From the NCBI GenBank assembly GCA_964370215.1, contig CAYJIM010000055.1, forward strand, positions 1 to 16,249: a stretch of 16,249 nucleotides of DNA, written 5' to 3'. Shown here one piece after another: positions 1-6,450 of this stretch (its first letter is position 1; each line of letters begins with the position of its first letter). Below the pieces are notes generated by a model. It had not been told where the DNA came from, made no database searches, and saw only the letters and a list, made by a program, of their open reading frames with translations. Both the position numbers and the translations under genes were made by a program. The DNA comes from Massiliimalia sp964370215 (lineage in GTDB: Bacteria; Bacillota; Clostridia; Oscillospirales; Ruminococcaceae).

Positions 1-135
1 TGAGGCGCCGCCTCAAACTCCACCACTTTTAAAAAAGTGGACAAAATTTTTGTTTACTGCCTGATGGTCATAGGGTGATGAATGAAGGACAGAGCAGAGC
101 CCTGTCCCTACAAGGTCACATCCCACCATGCCACA
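1..135. repeat. Gene-free left edge with several short palindromes
   Basis: No coding region is supported here. Positions 1-15 form a near-perfect palindrome (TGAGGCG, one base, CGCCTCA). Positions 23-40 form an 8-bp hairpin, CCACTTTT / AAAAGTGG with a two-base loop, followed on the plus strand by an AT-rich run that includes the palindrome ACAAAATTTTTGT (41-53). This could end transcription of a plus-strand gene lying left of the window, but no such gene is visible. Positions 87-107 form a third hairpin (GGACAG / CTGTCC), and 106-112 read CCCTACA, the complement of the last seven bases of the window. The region reads as stacked repeat modules. Confidence 0.5.
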
Positions 136-218
136 TCGTGGACGAGGTTTTTGTGATATGGGTGCTCAGTCGGAAATAACAGCGGGTTTCACCCGCAATG
201 CCTGCCGGTGCTACCGGC
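136..218 (-). repeat. Dispersed palindromic repeat, copy 1
   Basis: This 83-bp unit has a 59-bp core at 136-194 that recurs at 219-277 with only a few substitutions and no length change. The first 37 bases of its inner part (158-194) recur in inverted orientation at 16169-16205 with two differences. It carries two compact hairpins: GCGGGT-TTC-ACCCGC at 182-196 and GCCGGT-GCT-ACCGGC at 204-218. There is no transposase and no coding sequence. The size and the hairpins fit a REP-like or MITE-like intergenic element. The strand given is the orientation in which the element follows the 3' end of a neighbouring gene. Confidence 0.8.
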
Positions 219-280
219 TCGTGGACGAACTTTTCGTGATATGGATGCTCAGTCGGAAATAACAACGGGTTTCACCCACC
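219..280 (-). repeat. Dispersed palindromic repeat, copy 2 (truncated)
   Basis: This is the second tandem copy of the element, 83 bp after copy 1. It shares the same 59-bp core (219-277) and then stops almost against the stop codon of the cyclophilin gene at 283. The second hairpin present in copy 1 is missing. On the minus strand the edge reads GGTGGGTGAAACCCG, the same string found at the edge of copy 3, so two copies sit in the same way directly behind the 3' end of a gene. No U-run follows the short GGGT/ACCC hairpin, so it is not a classical intrinsic terminator. Confidence 0.8.
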
Positions 281-282
281 CG

Positions 283-996
283 CTATTGTTCGATGGTAAT
301 GCTTTCAATTTTCACCTGCTCATTCGGGCGACCGTTCATGTCGGTTGCCACTGCGGCCACTGCATCGACCACGTCCATGCCTTCCAATACTTGACCAAAA
401 ACGGTGTGCATCCCATCCAGATGTGGGGTACCACCGACCGCTTGGTATTGTTCCTGTACCGCATCGCTGTATTCTGTTCTCCCATAACCCGACTGTTGGT
501 GATAAGCCACCGCTTCCTCAAAGGTCATGCTGAGACTGTCTGCCTGTACCACAAAGAACTGGCTCCCGTTGGTGCCAAGCCCTGCATTTGCCATACAGAG
601 TGCCCCACGAAAAGCATACAGCTCATCGGAAAACTCATCTTCAAATGGCGCATCCCAAATACTCTGTCCACCGGCACCGGTGGCAGTCGGGTCGCCCCCT
701 TGGATCATAAAGTCGTTGATGACACGGTGAAATTCCACCCCGTCATAGTAGCCGTTTTCTGCATGGGTGATGAAGTTTTCCACCGCTTTGGGCGCTTGTT
801 CCGGATAGAGTTCCATCACCACATCCCCGAATCCTGCGATGGTCATTGTTGCCACCGGCAGATCGGTATTCTCGCTAAATTGAAGCAATTCCCCTGTCGG
901 TGCGCCGCCACTTTCAGTTGTCGCCTCAGCACCACATCCACCGAGTACTGCTGTTGTCATCATGGCTGCCGCCAATACTGCAATGATTTTTTTCAT
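283..996 (-). CDS. Cyclophilin-type peptidyl-prolyl isomerase lipoprotein
   Basis: This is a 237-residue surface-anchored prolyl cis-trans isomerase, expected to help proteins fold outside the membrane. Residues 1-21 are a lipoprotein signal peptide with lipobox VLGGC (Cys21). The cyclophilin domain covers about 48-237 and keeps the catalytic set: FHRV (Arg91), FMIQGGD (Phe96, Gln99), SQFFV and HTVFG (His197). An insert of about 40 residues (151-190) lies between SQFFV and the active-site His, and the neighbouring paralogue has the same insert. The start is supported by a GAGG Shine-Dalgarno nine bases upstream. It is the second gene of a two-gene unit behind the degenerate paralogue at 1076-1831 and ends beside repeat copy 2. 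The family call is firm. The client proteins are unknown. Confidence 0.93.
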   Translation of the reverse strand: MKKIIAVLAAAMMTTAVLGGCGAEATTESGGAPTGELLQFSENTDLPVATMTIAGFGDVVMELYPEQAPKAVENFITHAENGYYDGVEFHRVINDFMIQGGDPTATGAGGQSIWDAPFEDEFSDELYAFRGALCMANAGLGTNGSQFFVVQADSLSMTFEEAVAYHQQSGYGRTEYSDAVQEQYQAVGGTPHLDGMHTVFGQVLEGMDVVDAVAAVATDMNGRPNEQVKIESITIEQ

Positions 997-1023
997 GCTT
1001 TTTTCCTCACTTTTCTCATATCG

Positions 1024-1065
1024 ATCGCCTATCTTCTCCCCTCATCGGCAAAGAAGATAGGCGAT
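1024..1065. repeat. 13-bp perfect hairpin between the two cyclophilin genes
   Basis: ATCGCCTATCTTC (1024-1036) pairs perfectly with GAAGATAGGCGAT (1053-1065) around a 16-base loop. It fills most of the 79-base space between the two cyclophilin genes. On the minus-strand transcript it is followed by a purine-rich stretch and then the Shine-Dalgarno of the second gene, with no U-run, so simple termination is unlikely. An intercistronic stabiliser or processing site that sets the expression of the two paralogues apart is a reasonable inference. Confidence 0.7.
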
Positions 1066-1075
1066 ATCGTTTGAT

Positions 1076-1831
1076 TTATTCCGCTGTCTCGTCCCCTTGA
1101 TAGGTCGACAACGTAATTTTTTCGATCACAATTTCCTCAATCGGGGCACTGATCGATTCTAGGCTTGACTTGTCTTCCGATGCCACCGCCAAAATGTCCT
1201 CTACCGTGTCCATCCCCTCAAAAATCTGGCCAAAAATGGTGTATTGTCCGGTATAGATCGGCTGACCGCCCACCTGTTTATACCAATCAATAACATCCTC
1301 CGGATAGCTATATTCGTTGAGTTGTTGCACCGTTTCGGCATCCGCTTCGGTAAAGCCCGTCACAAAAAATCGACTGTCGGCTTGCACCGTTGTGGTGAAT
1401 ACCCCCTCTTCGGTACCAAAGGCAGATACCGCACCGGTAAAGTGCCATAAGTCCTTTGAGATTTCCGGATCAAGATACGCGCCATCTTCGGTCACCAACT
1501 TGCCGCTTTCTCCCGTCGCATCGGTTGCCCCTGCCAAAAAGATGTTGATGTCCTTTTCAATGGAGTAAATGACCGTTTGATCATAAAACTGCTCTTCCAC
1601 CAACTGTTTGAAGTGCGCCACCGTATTGGGCGCTTGCTCTTCGTACAGTTCAAAGGAAAAGTCCCCCATGCTGGTTTGAACAATGGCAACAGATGCCCCT
1701 TGTTTCGGGGGCTCCTTTTGCAGTAGTTCCAAGTCGCTATAATCAACGGGTGCTGTACCTGCCGGCATACAAGCGGTCAATGCCGCCATACTGGTCGCTA
1801 CGACAGCGACACCCATTCCGTATTTTTTCAT
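1076..1831 (-). CDS. Degenerate cyclophilin-like lipoprotein (catalytic residues lost)
   Basis: This 251-residue lipoprotein is a paralogue of the adjacent cyclophilin. An in-frame ATG lies 24 bases further upstream, but the ATG at 1831 has a GGAGG Shine-Dalgarno six bases before it and gives a clean signal peptide with lipobox ALTAC (Cys21), so 1831 is preferred. The fold signature is retained (ELYEEQAPNTVAHF, DSRFFV, FGQIFEGMDTV near the end), and so is the family insert. The active site is not: FHRV is replaced by IYSI, FMIQGGD by INIFLAG, and the catalytic His of HTVFG by Tyr197. It is therefore probably a binding or chaperone-like protein, not an enzyme. It is the first gene after the promoter at 1897-1925. 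The family call is firm. The loss of activity is inferred from the missing residues. Confidence 0.85.
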   Translation of the reverse strand: MKKYGMGVAVVATSMAALTACMPAGTAPVDYSDLELLQKEPPKQGASVAIVQTSMGDFSFELYEEQAPNTVAHFKQLVEEQFYDQTVIYSIEKDINIFLAGATDATGESGKLVTEDGAYLDPEISKDLWHFTGAVSAFGTEEGVFTTTVQADSRFFVTGFTEADAETVQQLNEYSYPEDVIDWYKQVGGQPIYTGQYTIFGQIFEGMDTVEDILAVASEDKSSLESISAPIEEIVIEKITLSTYQGDETAE

Positions 1832-1896
1832 AACGTCCTCCGTTTTGTGTGTCATCTGTCAAAATGAAGACGACATCCCCATACCATTTTTCTTAA

Positions 1897-1925
1897 ATTA
1901 TAGAGACTTTTTCACAAAAACACAA
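1897..1925 (-). promoter_or_regulatory. Predicted sigma-A promoter of the cyclophilin pair
   Basis: On the minus strand there is a perfect -10 TATAAT (1902-1897), a 17-base spacer and a weak -35 TTGTGT (1925-1920). Transcription would start near 1890 and leave a leader of about 59 bases before the ATG at 1831. The surrounding sequence is strongly AT-rich. Confidence 0.65.
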
Positions 1926-2011
1926 GACAACTTTTCCAACGAAACCTTAAATAAATTGTAAACATTTGAGCAAATACACCAATAATAGTAGCCTGTCAAA
2001 AAGCCCTTCTC

Positions 2012-2032
2012 TGCTCTGATACCCTACCAGAG
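2012..2032. repeat. Short strong hairpin downstream of cysS
   Basis: On the minus strand GCTCTGGTA, loop GGG, TATCAGAGC pairs over nine positions with one G-U. It lies beyond the likely cysS terminator. A U-rich stretch (GCTTTTT) appears only about ten bases later, so it may be a backup terminator or part of an intergenic repeat. The rest of the gap between the cyclophilin promoter and 2012 shows nothing I can name. Confidence 0.5.
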
Positions 2033-2059
2033 CGTCCAAAAATCTGCAAGTCACAGAAA

Positions 2060-2094
2060 GCAAAAATGGTAAGCACCACGGTTTCCATTTTTGC
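2060..2094 (-). terminator. Putative terminator of the cysE-cysS unit
   Basis: GCAAAAATGG (2060-2069) and CCATTTTTGC (2085-2094) form a perfect 10-bp stem with a 15-base loop. On the minus strand the 3' arm is U-rich and is followed by TTTCT. An outer pair, TCACAGA (2051-2057) with TCTGTGA (2115-2121), can enclose it. Once the false gap is removed it lies a few tens of bases after the cysS stop. The weak U-tract keeps confidence moderate. Confidence 0.5.
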
Positions 2095-2104
2095 GATTGC
2101 TGGC

Positions 2105-2314
2105 TTTTCGACGGTCTGTGATTGGTCGTTAGGCATCATTTTTGATGATCTTGGTCCCTNNNNNNNNNNNNNNNNNNNNNNNNNNNNNNNNNNNNNNNNN
2201 NNNNNNNNNNNNNNNNNNNNNNNNNNNNNNNNNNNNNNNNNNNNNNNNNNNNNNNNNNNTTTTCGACGGTCTGTGATTGGTCGTTAGGCATCATTTTTGA
2301 TGATCTTGGTCCCT
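2105..2314. other. Exact 55-bp duplication around a 100-N gap (assembly artefact)
   Basis: Positions 2105-2159 and 2260-2314 are identical over 55 bases. The first copy ends exactly where the N run (2160-2259) begins, and the second starts exactly where it ends. This is what two overlapping contigs joined with a fixed 100-N spacer look like. The left copy is a false second end of cysS. Deleting 155 bases (one copy plus the Ns) should restore the true sequence. Confidence 0.9.
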
Positions 2315-3684
2315 TGACGGCTTTCCACCACTTGGTATCCGAGTGCGGTGATTTGATCACGCAATTCATCCGCTTTTTGGAAATTTTTCTCTTTTCTTGC
2401 CGCCACACGTGCCTCTACCAGTGCCAACACCTCTGCCGGAATCTCTTCCTTTTTCTCGGTGTACAGCAGACCTAAAACCCCTGTCAACTCCTCAAAAAGT
2501 GCAGTCGCCTTTTGGATGTAATCGACACTCGCTTCATTGCCTGCCACGTTGGTATTGATTTCACGCACCAATTCAAAGACCACTGCAATCGCATCGGCAG
2601 TATTGAGGTCATCTTCCATCGCCTCGATGAAGGATTGGCGGTATCCGTCAAATGTTTTTTGTTGTTCTGCGGTCACCGCATCTGTTTTGGTTGCTGTTTT
2701 CACCGCATCGGCCAGTAATTCTTTGCAGGTATAGAGGCGTTCCAACGCCGCTTTGCACTGCTCTATGACCTCCACCGAATAGTTGATGGGACTGCGGTAG
2801 TGCGCACTGAGCATCATGAAGCGAATCGGCTCATACCCGTACTGTGCCGCCACATCACGCGTGGTGAAAAAGTTGTTGAGGGATTTGGACATTTTTTTGT
2901 TGTCCACATTGATGTAGCCGTTGTGCATCCAGAAATTCGCAAAGGGTTTGCCGGTCGCCGCTTCACTTTGTGCAATTTCATTTTCGTGGTGTGGGAAAAT
3001 AAGGTCCTGCCCACCGCAGTGCAGATCAATGGTATCGCCAAGCAAACTGCGCACCATCGCCGAACACTCGATGTGCCAACCCGGTCTCCCTTCCCCCCAC
3101 GGGCAGGTCCAACTAGGCTCACCCGGTTTCGCCGCTTTCCAGAGGGCGAAATCCATCGGATCACGTTTGACATCACCGGTGGCAATGCGTGCCCCCGCCT
3201 GCAGGTCTTCCAGTGGCATATGCGAGAGTTTGCCGTAACTGTCAAACTTTTTGGTGTTAAAGTAAACATCGCCATTGGCTTCATACGCAAAGCCACGGTC
3301 AATGAGGGTTTTGACAATGTTGATGATGGCATCCATATTTTCGGTCACTTTCGGGTGTGCCGATGCTTCCTTGACGTTCAACCCTTTCGCATCGGTGCGG
3401 TATTCTTCGATATAACGCTCGGAAATGGTGAGAGAATCCACCCCTTCTTCATTTGCTTTTTTGATGATCTTGTCGTCAACGTCGGTAAAGTTTTGCACAA
3501 AGGTGACGTCATATCCACGGTATTCCAAATAACGGCGCAGGACATCAAAGACGATGATTGGACGCGCATTGCCAATGTGGATATAATTGTAAACGGTAGG
3601 CCCGCAGGCGTACATTTTGACTCTGCCCTCTTCGATTGTTTCAAAGGGCTGTTTTTGACGGGTTAGCGTATTGTATACGTTCAT
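2284..3684 (-). CDS. cysS: Cysteinyl-tRNA synthetase
   Basis: This class I synthetase joins cysteine to tRNA-Cys using ATP in the cytoplasm. At 466 residues it is full length for the family. The HIGH motif appears as HIGN at 36-39, and the KMSKS loop is intact at 264-268. The zinc site that selects cysteine is visible: Cys27 in ACGPTVYNY, Cys207 in WHIECSAM, and His232/Glu236 in PHHENEIAQSE. The C-terminal helical domain with KADELRDQI is also typical. AGGAG lies a suitable distance before the ATG. It follows cysE by 43 bases, so both are read from the T-box-controlled promoter. The last codons are duplicated beyond the sequence gap, but this copy of the gene is complete. Confidence 0.97.
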   Translation of the reverse strand: MNVYNTLTRQKQPFETIEEGRVKMYACGPTVYNYIHIGNARPIIVFDVLRRYLEYRGYDVTFVQNFTDVDDKIIKKANEEGVDSLTISERYIEEYRTDAKGLNVKEASAHPKVTENMDAIINIVKTLIDRGFAYEANGDVYFNTKKFDSYGKLSHMPLEDLQAGARIATGDVKRDPMDFALWKAAKPGEPSWTCPWGEGRPGWHIECSAMVRSLLGDTIDLHCGGQDLIFPHHENEIAQSEAATGKPFANFWMHNGYINVDNKKMSKSLNNFFTTRDVAAQYGYEPIRFMMLSAHYRSPINYSVEVIEQCKAALERLYTCKELLADAVKTATKTDAVTAEQQKTFDGYRQSFIEAMEDDLNTADAIAVVFELVREINTNVAGNEASVDYIQKATALFEELTGVLGLLYTEKKEEIPAEVLALVEARVAARKEKNFQKADELRDQITALGYQVVESRQGTKIIKNDA

Positions 3685-3727
3685 GAATTCTTCTCCTTTT
3701 TCTTTAGGGTGTGCGGTTTTCCGCCCC

Positions 3728-4378
3728 TCATTCTTTGTTTTGTTGTCCTTCCAATTCCTTGATCCGCTGTTCCAATTTTTTGATGGTCACTTCCATTTTG
3801 CAAAGTTGCTGTGCAACAGGATCGGGGATATGCACCTGATCCAATTCCGCAAACTGTTTTTTGCCGTTACAACGCACGACACGTGCTGGCACCCCAACGG
3901 CGGTACAACCGGCATCGATGGCGGACAGCACCACCGCACCTGCGGCGATTTTGGCATGATCCCCTACGGTAAAGGGACCCAACACCTTGGCACCACTGCC
4001 AACCACCACGTGATTGCCCAAAGTCGGGTGGCGTTTACCGTCGTCTTTGCCCGTTCCCCCAAGGGTCACCCCTTGGTAGATGGTGCAGTCGTCGCCCACC
4101 ACAGCGGTTTCACCGATGACAACACCACTGCCGTGGTCAATGAGCAGTCCCTTGCCGATGGTGGCACCGGGATGGATTTCCACACCGGTAAAAAAGCGTC
4201 CCTGTTGAGAAATCATCCGTGCCAAAAAGAGCAGTCGATGTCGATAACACCAACTTGCCACCCGATGCCACAACACCGCATGATAGCCGGAATAGAGACA
4301 TAACACCTCAAAACTACTGCGTGCCGCCGGGTCTCTATCACGGATGGAGCGCAGATCATACCTAATTCGATCAAACAT
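3728..4378 (-). CDS. cysE: Serine O-acetyltransferase
   Basis: This enzyme transfers acetyl from acetyl-CoA to L-serine, giving the O-acetylserine used by cysteine synthase. It is the short form (216 residues). A brief helical N-terminus is followed by a left-handed beta-helix of hexapeptide repeats at about 65-165 (HPGATIGKG, GETAVVGDDCTI, VVVGSGAKVLG). The catalytic Asp81-His82 pair lies in LLIDHGSG. Residues 190-212 are charged and heptad-like, which suggests a short C-terminal coiled coil. An in-frame GTG lies at 4387, but GAGGTG overlaps it and is well placed for the ATG at 4378, so 4378 is chosen. It is the first gene after the T-box leader and is co-transcribed with cysS. Confidence 0.94.
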   Translation of the reverse strand: MFDRIRYDLRSIRDRDPAARSSFEVLCLYSGYHAVLWHRVASWCYRHRLLFLARMISQQGRFFTGVEIHPGATIGKGLLIDHGSGVVIGETAVVGDDCTIYQGVTLGGTGKDDGKRHPTLGNHVVVGSGAKVLGPFTVGDHAKIAAGAVVLSAIDAGCTAVGVPARVVRCNGKKQFAELDQVHIPDPVAQQLCKMEVTIKKLEQRIKELEGQQNKE

Positions 4379-4432
4379 AGTATTCACCTCATCGCATTTT
4401 AAAATCGATCTTTCTCACGAAAAAATGGCAAT

Positions 4433-4475
4433 AAAAAATCGCCTCCCGTCAGAAAAAAATCCCAACTGAAGGCGA
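4433..4475 (-). terminator. Intrinsic terminator of the T-box leader
   Basis: On the minus strand TCGCCTTCAG (4475-4466) pairs with CTGA (4452-4449) and AGGCGA (4444-4439), with a CGGG bulge on the 3' side, and is followed directly by six Ts (4438-4433). The 5' arm begins seven bases after the T-box core, so this stem and the antiterminator cannot coexist. Confidence 0.85.
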
Positions 4476-4712
4476 AAAAATTCGCGGTTCCACTTCAATT
4501 TATCACTCAAAGTTTGCCCTGTAACGGGGGCATACGGACGATGCTACTCAACCTTCACACCGTCAGCTCCAAGAGGCACTTTCACAGTCACAAATCCCTA
4601 TCGCTCTTTCAGCACCAAGGAGCCACTCTCTAAAAGGATTTTCACGCCGTTACTCTCTCTTATCACAGCCGTTATTGTATTGTATGCAGACCTTTTTGAT
4701 TGGATACTGCAC
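4433..4712 (-). promoter_or_regulatory. T-box riboswitch, predicted cysteine-specific
   Basis: This untranslated leader of cysE-cysS senses uncharged tRNA. On the minus strand the hallmarks appear in order. First comes the AG-rich box AGAGAGAGTA (4660-4651) at the base of stem I, then a distal stem-loop with GGTGCTGAAAGAGC. A candidate TGC (Cys) specifier at 4578-4576 sits in GAAAGTGCCTC. The T-box GAAGTGGAACCGCG follows at about 4496-4483, and the terminator comes last. Charged tRNA-Cys would allow termination. Uncharged tRNA would pair with the T-box bulge and stabilise the antiterminator. The TGC reading agrees with the two cysteine genes downstream. The specifier position was read by eye and not from a folded model. 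Confidence 0.9.
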
Positions 4713-4718
4713 GACAAC

Positions 4719-4747
4719 AGTATACCATATTGCCCTCAAAAAGGCAA
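4719..4747 (-). promoter_or_regulatory. Predicted sigma-A promoter of the T-box-cysE-cysS unit
   Basis: On the minus strand: -35 TTGCCT (4747-4742), a spacer of exactly 17 bases, and -10 TATACT (4724-4719). The start would fall near 4712, just ahead of T-box stem I. The -35 hexamer is also part of the 3' arm of the pgsA terminator. Confidence 0.75.
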
Positions 4748-4759
4748 GCCTTTTGCCTT
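4738..4759 (-). terminator. Intrinsic terminator of pgsA
   Basis: On the minus strand AAGGCAA (4759-4753), loop AAGGC, TTGCCTT (4747-4741) forms a 7-bp stem running into a short T-run down to 4738. The 5' arm overlaps the pgsA stop codon (4760-4758), and the 3' arm contains the cysE -35 box. Confidence 0.75.
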
Positions 4760-5318
4760 ACTTTGTGGTGTTGATACAGCGGCGGTTCTGCCACAGATAC
4801 TCCAAGCCGGAGTATACCGCAATACCGCCGGTCACCCACATCAACACATTGCTGATGAGCACCAAGTCAAGTGGCAATGGCGTGATGGCATTGATGGCCG
4901 AAAGCAGTAGAATCAGTACAATAGAACCCATTTGCGAAGCGGTTTTGATCTTGCCGGAAGTCCCTGCCGCAATGACCACGCCGTCCCCTGCTGCCACCAA
5001 ACGCAACGAGGTGACCAAAAATTCTCGGGTAATGACAATGATGACGACAACCGAACTTGCAAAGCCCAGTTCGATGAAGGCAATCATCGCCGCCAACACC
5101 AACACTTTGTCCGCCAACGGATCCAAAAACTTTCCGAATGTGGTGACAAGGTTGTGTTTTCTGGCCAGATGCCCGTCAAAAAAATCGGTGATGGCAGCCG
5201 CTGCAAAGGTCAAAAGCGCCCACACAAAGTGCAAAGGAATACTGTCTACCAGCAAAAACAACACAAAAAACGGAACGAGTAAAATGCGTACAACCGTCAG
5301 TTTATTGGGCAGATTCAT
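4758..5318 (-). CDS. pgsA: CDP-diacylglycerol-glycerol-3-phosphate 3-phosphatidyltransferase
   Basis: This integral membrane enzyme replaces CMP of CDP-diacylglycerol with glycerol 3-phosphate, the committed step to phosphatidylglycerol. It has 186 residues, a normal length. The CDP-alcohol phosphotransferase signature is complete: Asp45, then DG at 48-49, AR at 52-53, Gly62, Asp66 and Asp70. Several hydrophobic segments surround it (about 7-25, 30-48, 74-97, 130-160). It starts ten bases after rimO ends and is the last gene of the recA-recX-rimO-pgsA run. The hairpin at its stop codon ends that unit. Confidence 0.95.
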   Translation of the reverse strand: MNLPNKLTVVRILLVPFFVLFLLVDSIPLHFVWALLTFAAAAITDFFDGHLARKHNLVTTFGKFLDPLADKVLVLAAMIAFIELGFASSVVVIIVITREFLVTSLRLVAAGDGVVIAAGTSGKIKTASQMGSIVLILLLSAINAITPLPLDLVLISNVLMWVTGGIAVYSGLEYLWQNRRCINTTK

Positions 5319-5328
5319 ACCACCACTC

Positions 5329-6450
5329 CTATTCCGGCAACACTTCGGTGCCCACTAAATCATATTCACAAACTTCATCAATATGCACGGTGACAAAATC
5401 CCCCATGACATGATCCTTTTGTGCTGAGGTGAAGAAGATTTTTCCGTCAATGTCCGGTGCATCGCAAGCACTGCGTCCAAAGAAGCATTCGGCGTGTTGA
5501 TCCACCCCTTCTAAAATCACCGTGATGTCGGAGCCGATTTTTTTCTGGTTGTCTCGTTCCATGACACGCATCTGCTCTTCCATGATGATGTCTGCACGAC
5601 GACGGCGTACCTCTTCGTCCACCTGTTCCATCTCTGCCGCCGGNNNNNNNNNNNNNNNNNNNNNNNNNNNNNNNNNNNNNNNNNNNNNNNNNNNNNNNNN
5701 NNNNNNNNNNNNNNNNNNNNNNNNNNNNNNNNNNNNNNNNNNNTACGCATATAAAATACGAATCCATCTAAGCCCCTCAATGGCACAAAGTGCTTGTAGT
5801 AGTGCCGGCAAGCGGTATTCGCCATAGAGGTCTTCCCCGTAACGGGTGGTGTCCTGTGCAACCAGAATCAATTCCTTGACCCCTTGATCGGCAAGCCAGT
5901 TTGCCTCTTCAATCAAATCCTCCATCGTGCGGCTGCGAAAACGTCCACGGATGGAAGGAATGGCACAGTAACTACAGCAGTTGTCACATCCTTCGGCAAC
6001 TTTCAAATACGCATAGTACGGCAGGGTGGTCAATACACGTCCCCCTGTCAGTGGCAGTAGTTCCTTTTGGTCAAACTTTGTCAGTTGTTTGCCTTTCAAC
6101 ACTTCCGCAACCACTTCGACAATGTCACTGTTTGCACCAATCCCGACAATGGCATCCACCTCGGGCATTTCGGTCAGGATTTCATCGCGATAACGCTCTG
6201 CCAAGCAACCGGTCACAAGGATCGCTTGAATGCGTCCCTCATTTTTCAAATTGATGAATTCAATGATTGTCTCAATCGCTTCTTCCTTTGCCGATTGAAT
6301 AAACCCACAGGTGTTGACCAAGACCACATCGCAATTGCCGGTGTCGCCCACCAATTGATAGCCTGCCTGTTGCAATTTGGAAAGCAGCAACTCTCCATCC
6401 ACCTGATTTTTCGGACATCCCAGCGATGCCATACTTACTCTGATTGCCAT
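5329..6450 (-). CDS. rimO: Ribosomal protein S12 methylthiotransferase (interrupted by a gap)
   Basis: This radical-SAM enzyme adds a methylthio group to an Asp of ribosomal protein S12. The N-terminal UPF0004 domain (ASLGCPKNQVD, NTCGF, TGCLAERY) provides the cysteines of the auxiliary cluster. The radical-SAM motif reads CDNCCSYCAIP, a CxxxCxxC spacing. The C-terminal TRAM domain (GRSACDAPDIDG) is present. A 100-N run at 5644-5743 replaces the section between WIRILYA and PAAEMEQ. RimO proteins have about 440 residues and about 340 are visible here, so roughly 100 residues are missing and 100 N is a placeholder. Both sides happen to be in one frame, so there is no sign of a real mutation. 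The start overlaps the end of recX by 16 bases. Confidence 0.93.
   Translation of the reverse strand: MAIRVSMASLGCPKNQVDGELLLSKLQQAGYQLVGDTGNCDVVLVNTCGFIQSAKEEAIETIIEFINLKNEGRIQAILVTGCLAERYRDEILTEMPEVDAIVGIGANSDIVEVVAEVLKGKQLTKFDQKELLPLTGGRVLTTLPYYAYLKVAEGCDNCCSYCAIPSIRGRFRSRTMEDLIEEANWLADQGVKELILVAQDTTRYGEDLYGEYRLPALLQALCAIEGLRWIRILYAXXXXXXXXXXXXXXXXXXXXXXXXXXXXXXXXXXPAAEMEQVDEEVRRRRADIIMEEQMRVMERDNQKKIGSDITVILEGVDQHAECFFGRSACDAPDIDGKIFFTSAQKDHVMGDFVTVHIDEVCEYDLVGTEVLPE
5644..5743. other. Assembly gap (100 N) inside rimO
   Basis: An N run of exactly 100 bases. The flanks show no duplicated sequence, unlike the gap at 2160. From the usual length of RimO, about 300 bases are probably missing. 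Confidence 0.9.

Noticed and set aside
136..277. Possible CRISPR array from two similar direct repeats
   Set aside because: Only two units, 59-bp repeats with hairpins and a 24-base spacer. The third copy is distant and inverted, and there are no cas genes.
208..1074. Long plus-strand open frame opposite the cyclophilin gene
   Set aside because: It is antisense to a well-supported gene, starts in the repeat and is rich in His/Cys as expected of a reverse-frame shadow. No Shine-Dalgarno.
2105..2314. Genuine tandem duplication of the cysS end
   Set aside because: Both copies stop exactly at the N run and are identical for 55 bases, which fits contig overlap much better.
2800..3666. 288-codon plus-strand open frame opposite cysS
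   Set aside because: It mirrors the codon structure of cysS, shows no recognisable domain and has no ribosome site.
3671..4303. 210-codon plus-strand open frame opposite cysE
   Set aside because: Shadow of the hexapeptide-repeat gene. The repeated Gly/Asp codons keep the opposite strand open.
4675..5358. 227-codon plus-strand open frame opposite pgsA
   Set aside because: Low-complexity Thr/Asn/Lys product, antisense to a certain gene. It also spans the terminator and promoter region.
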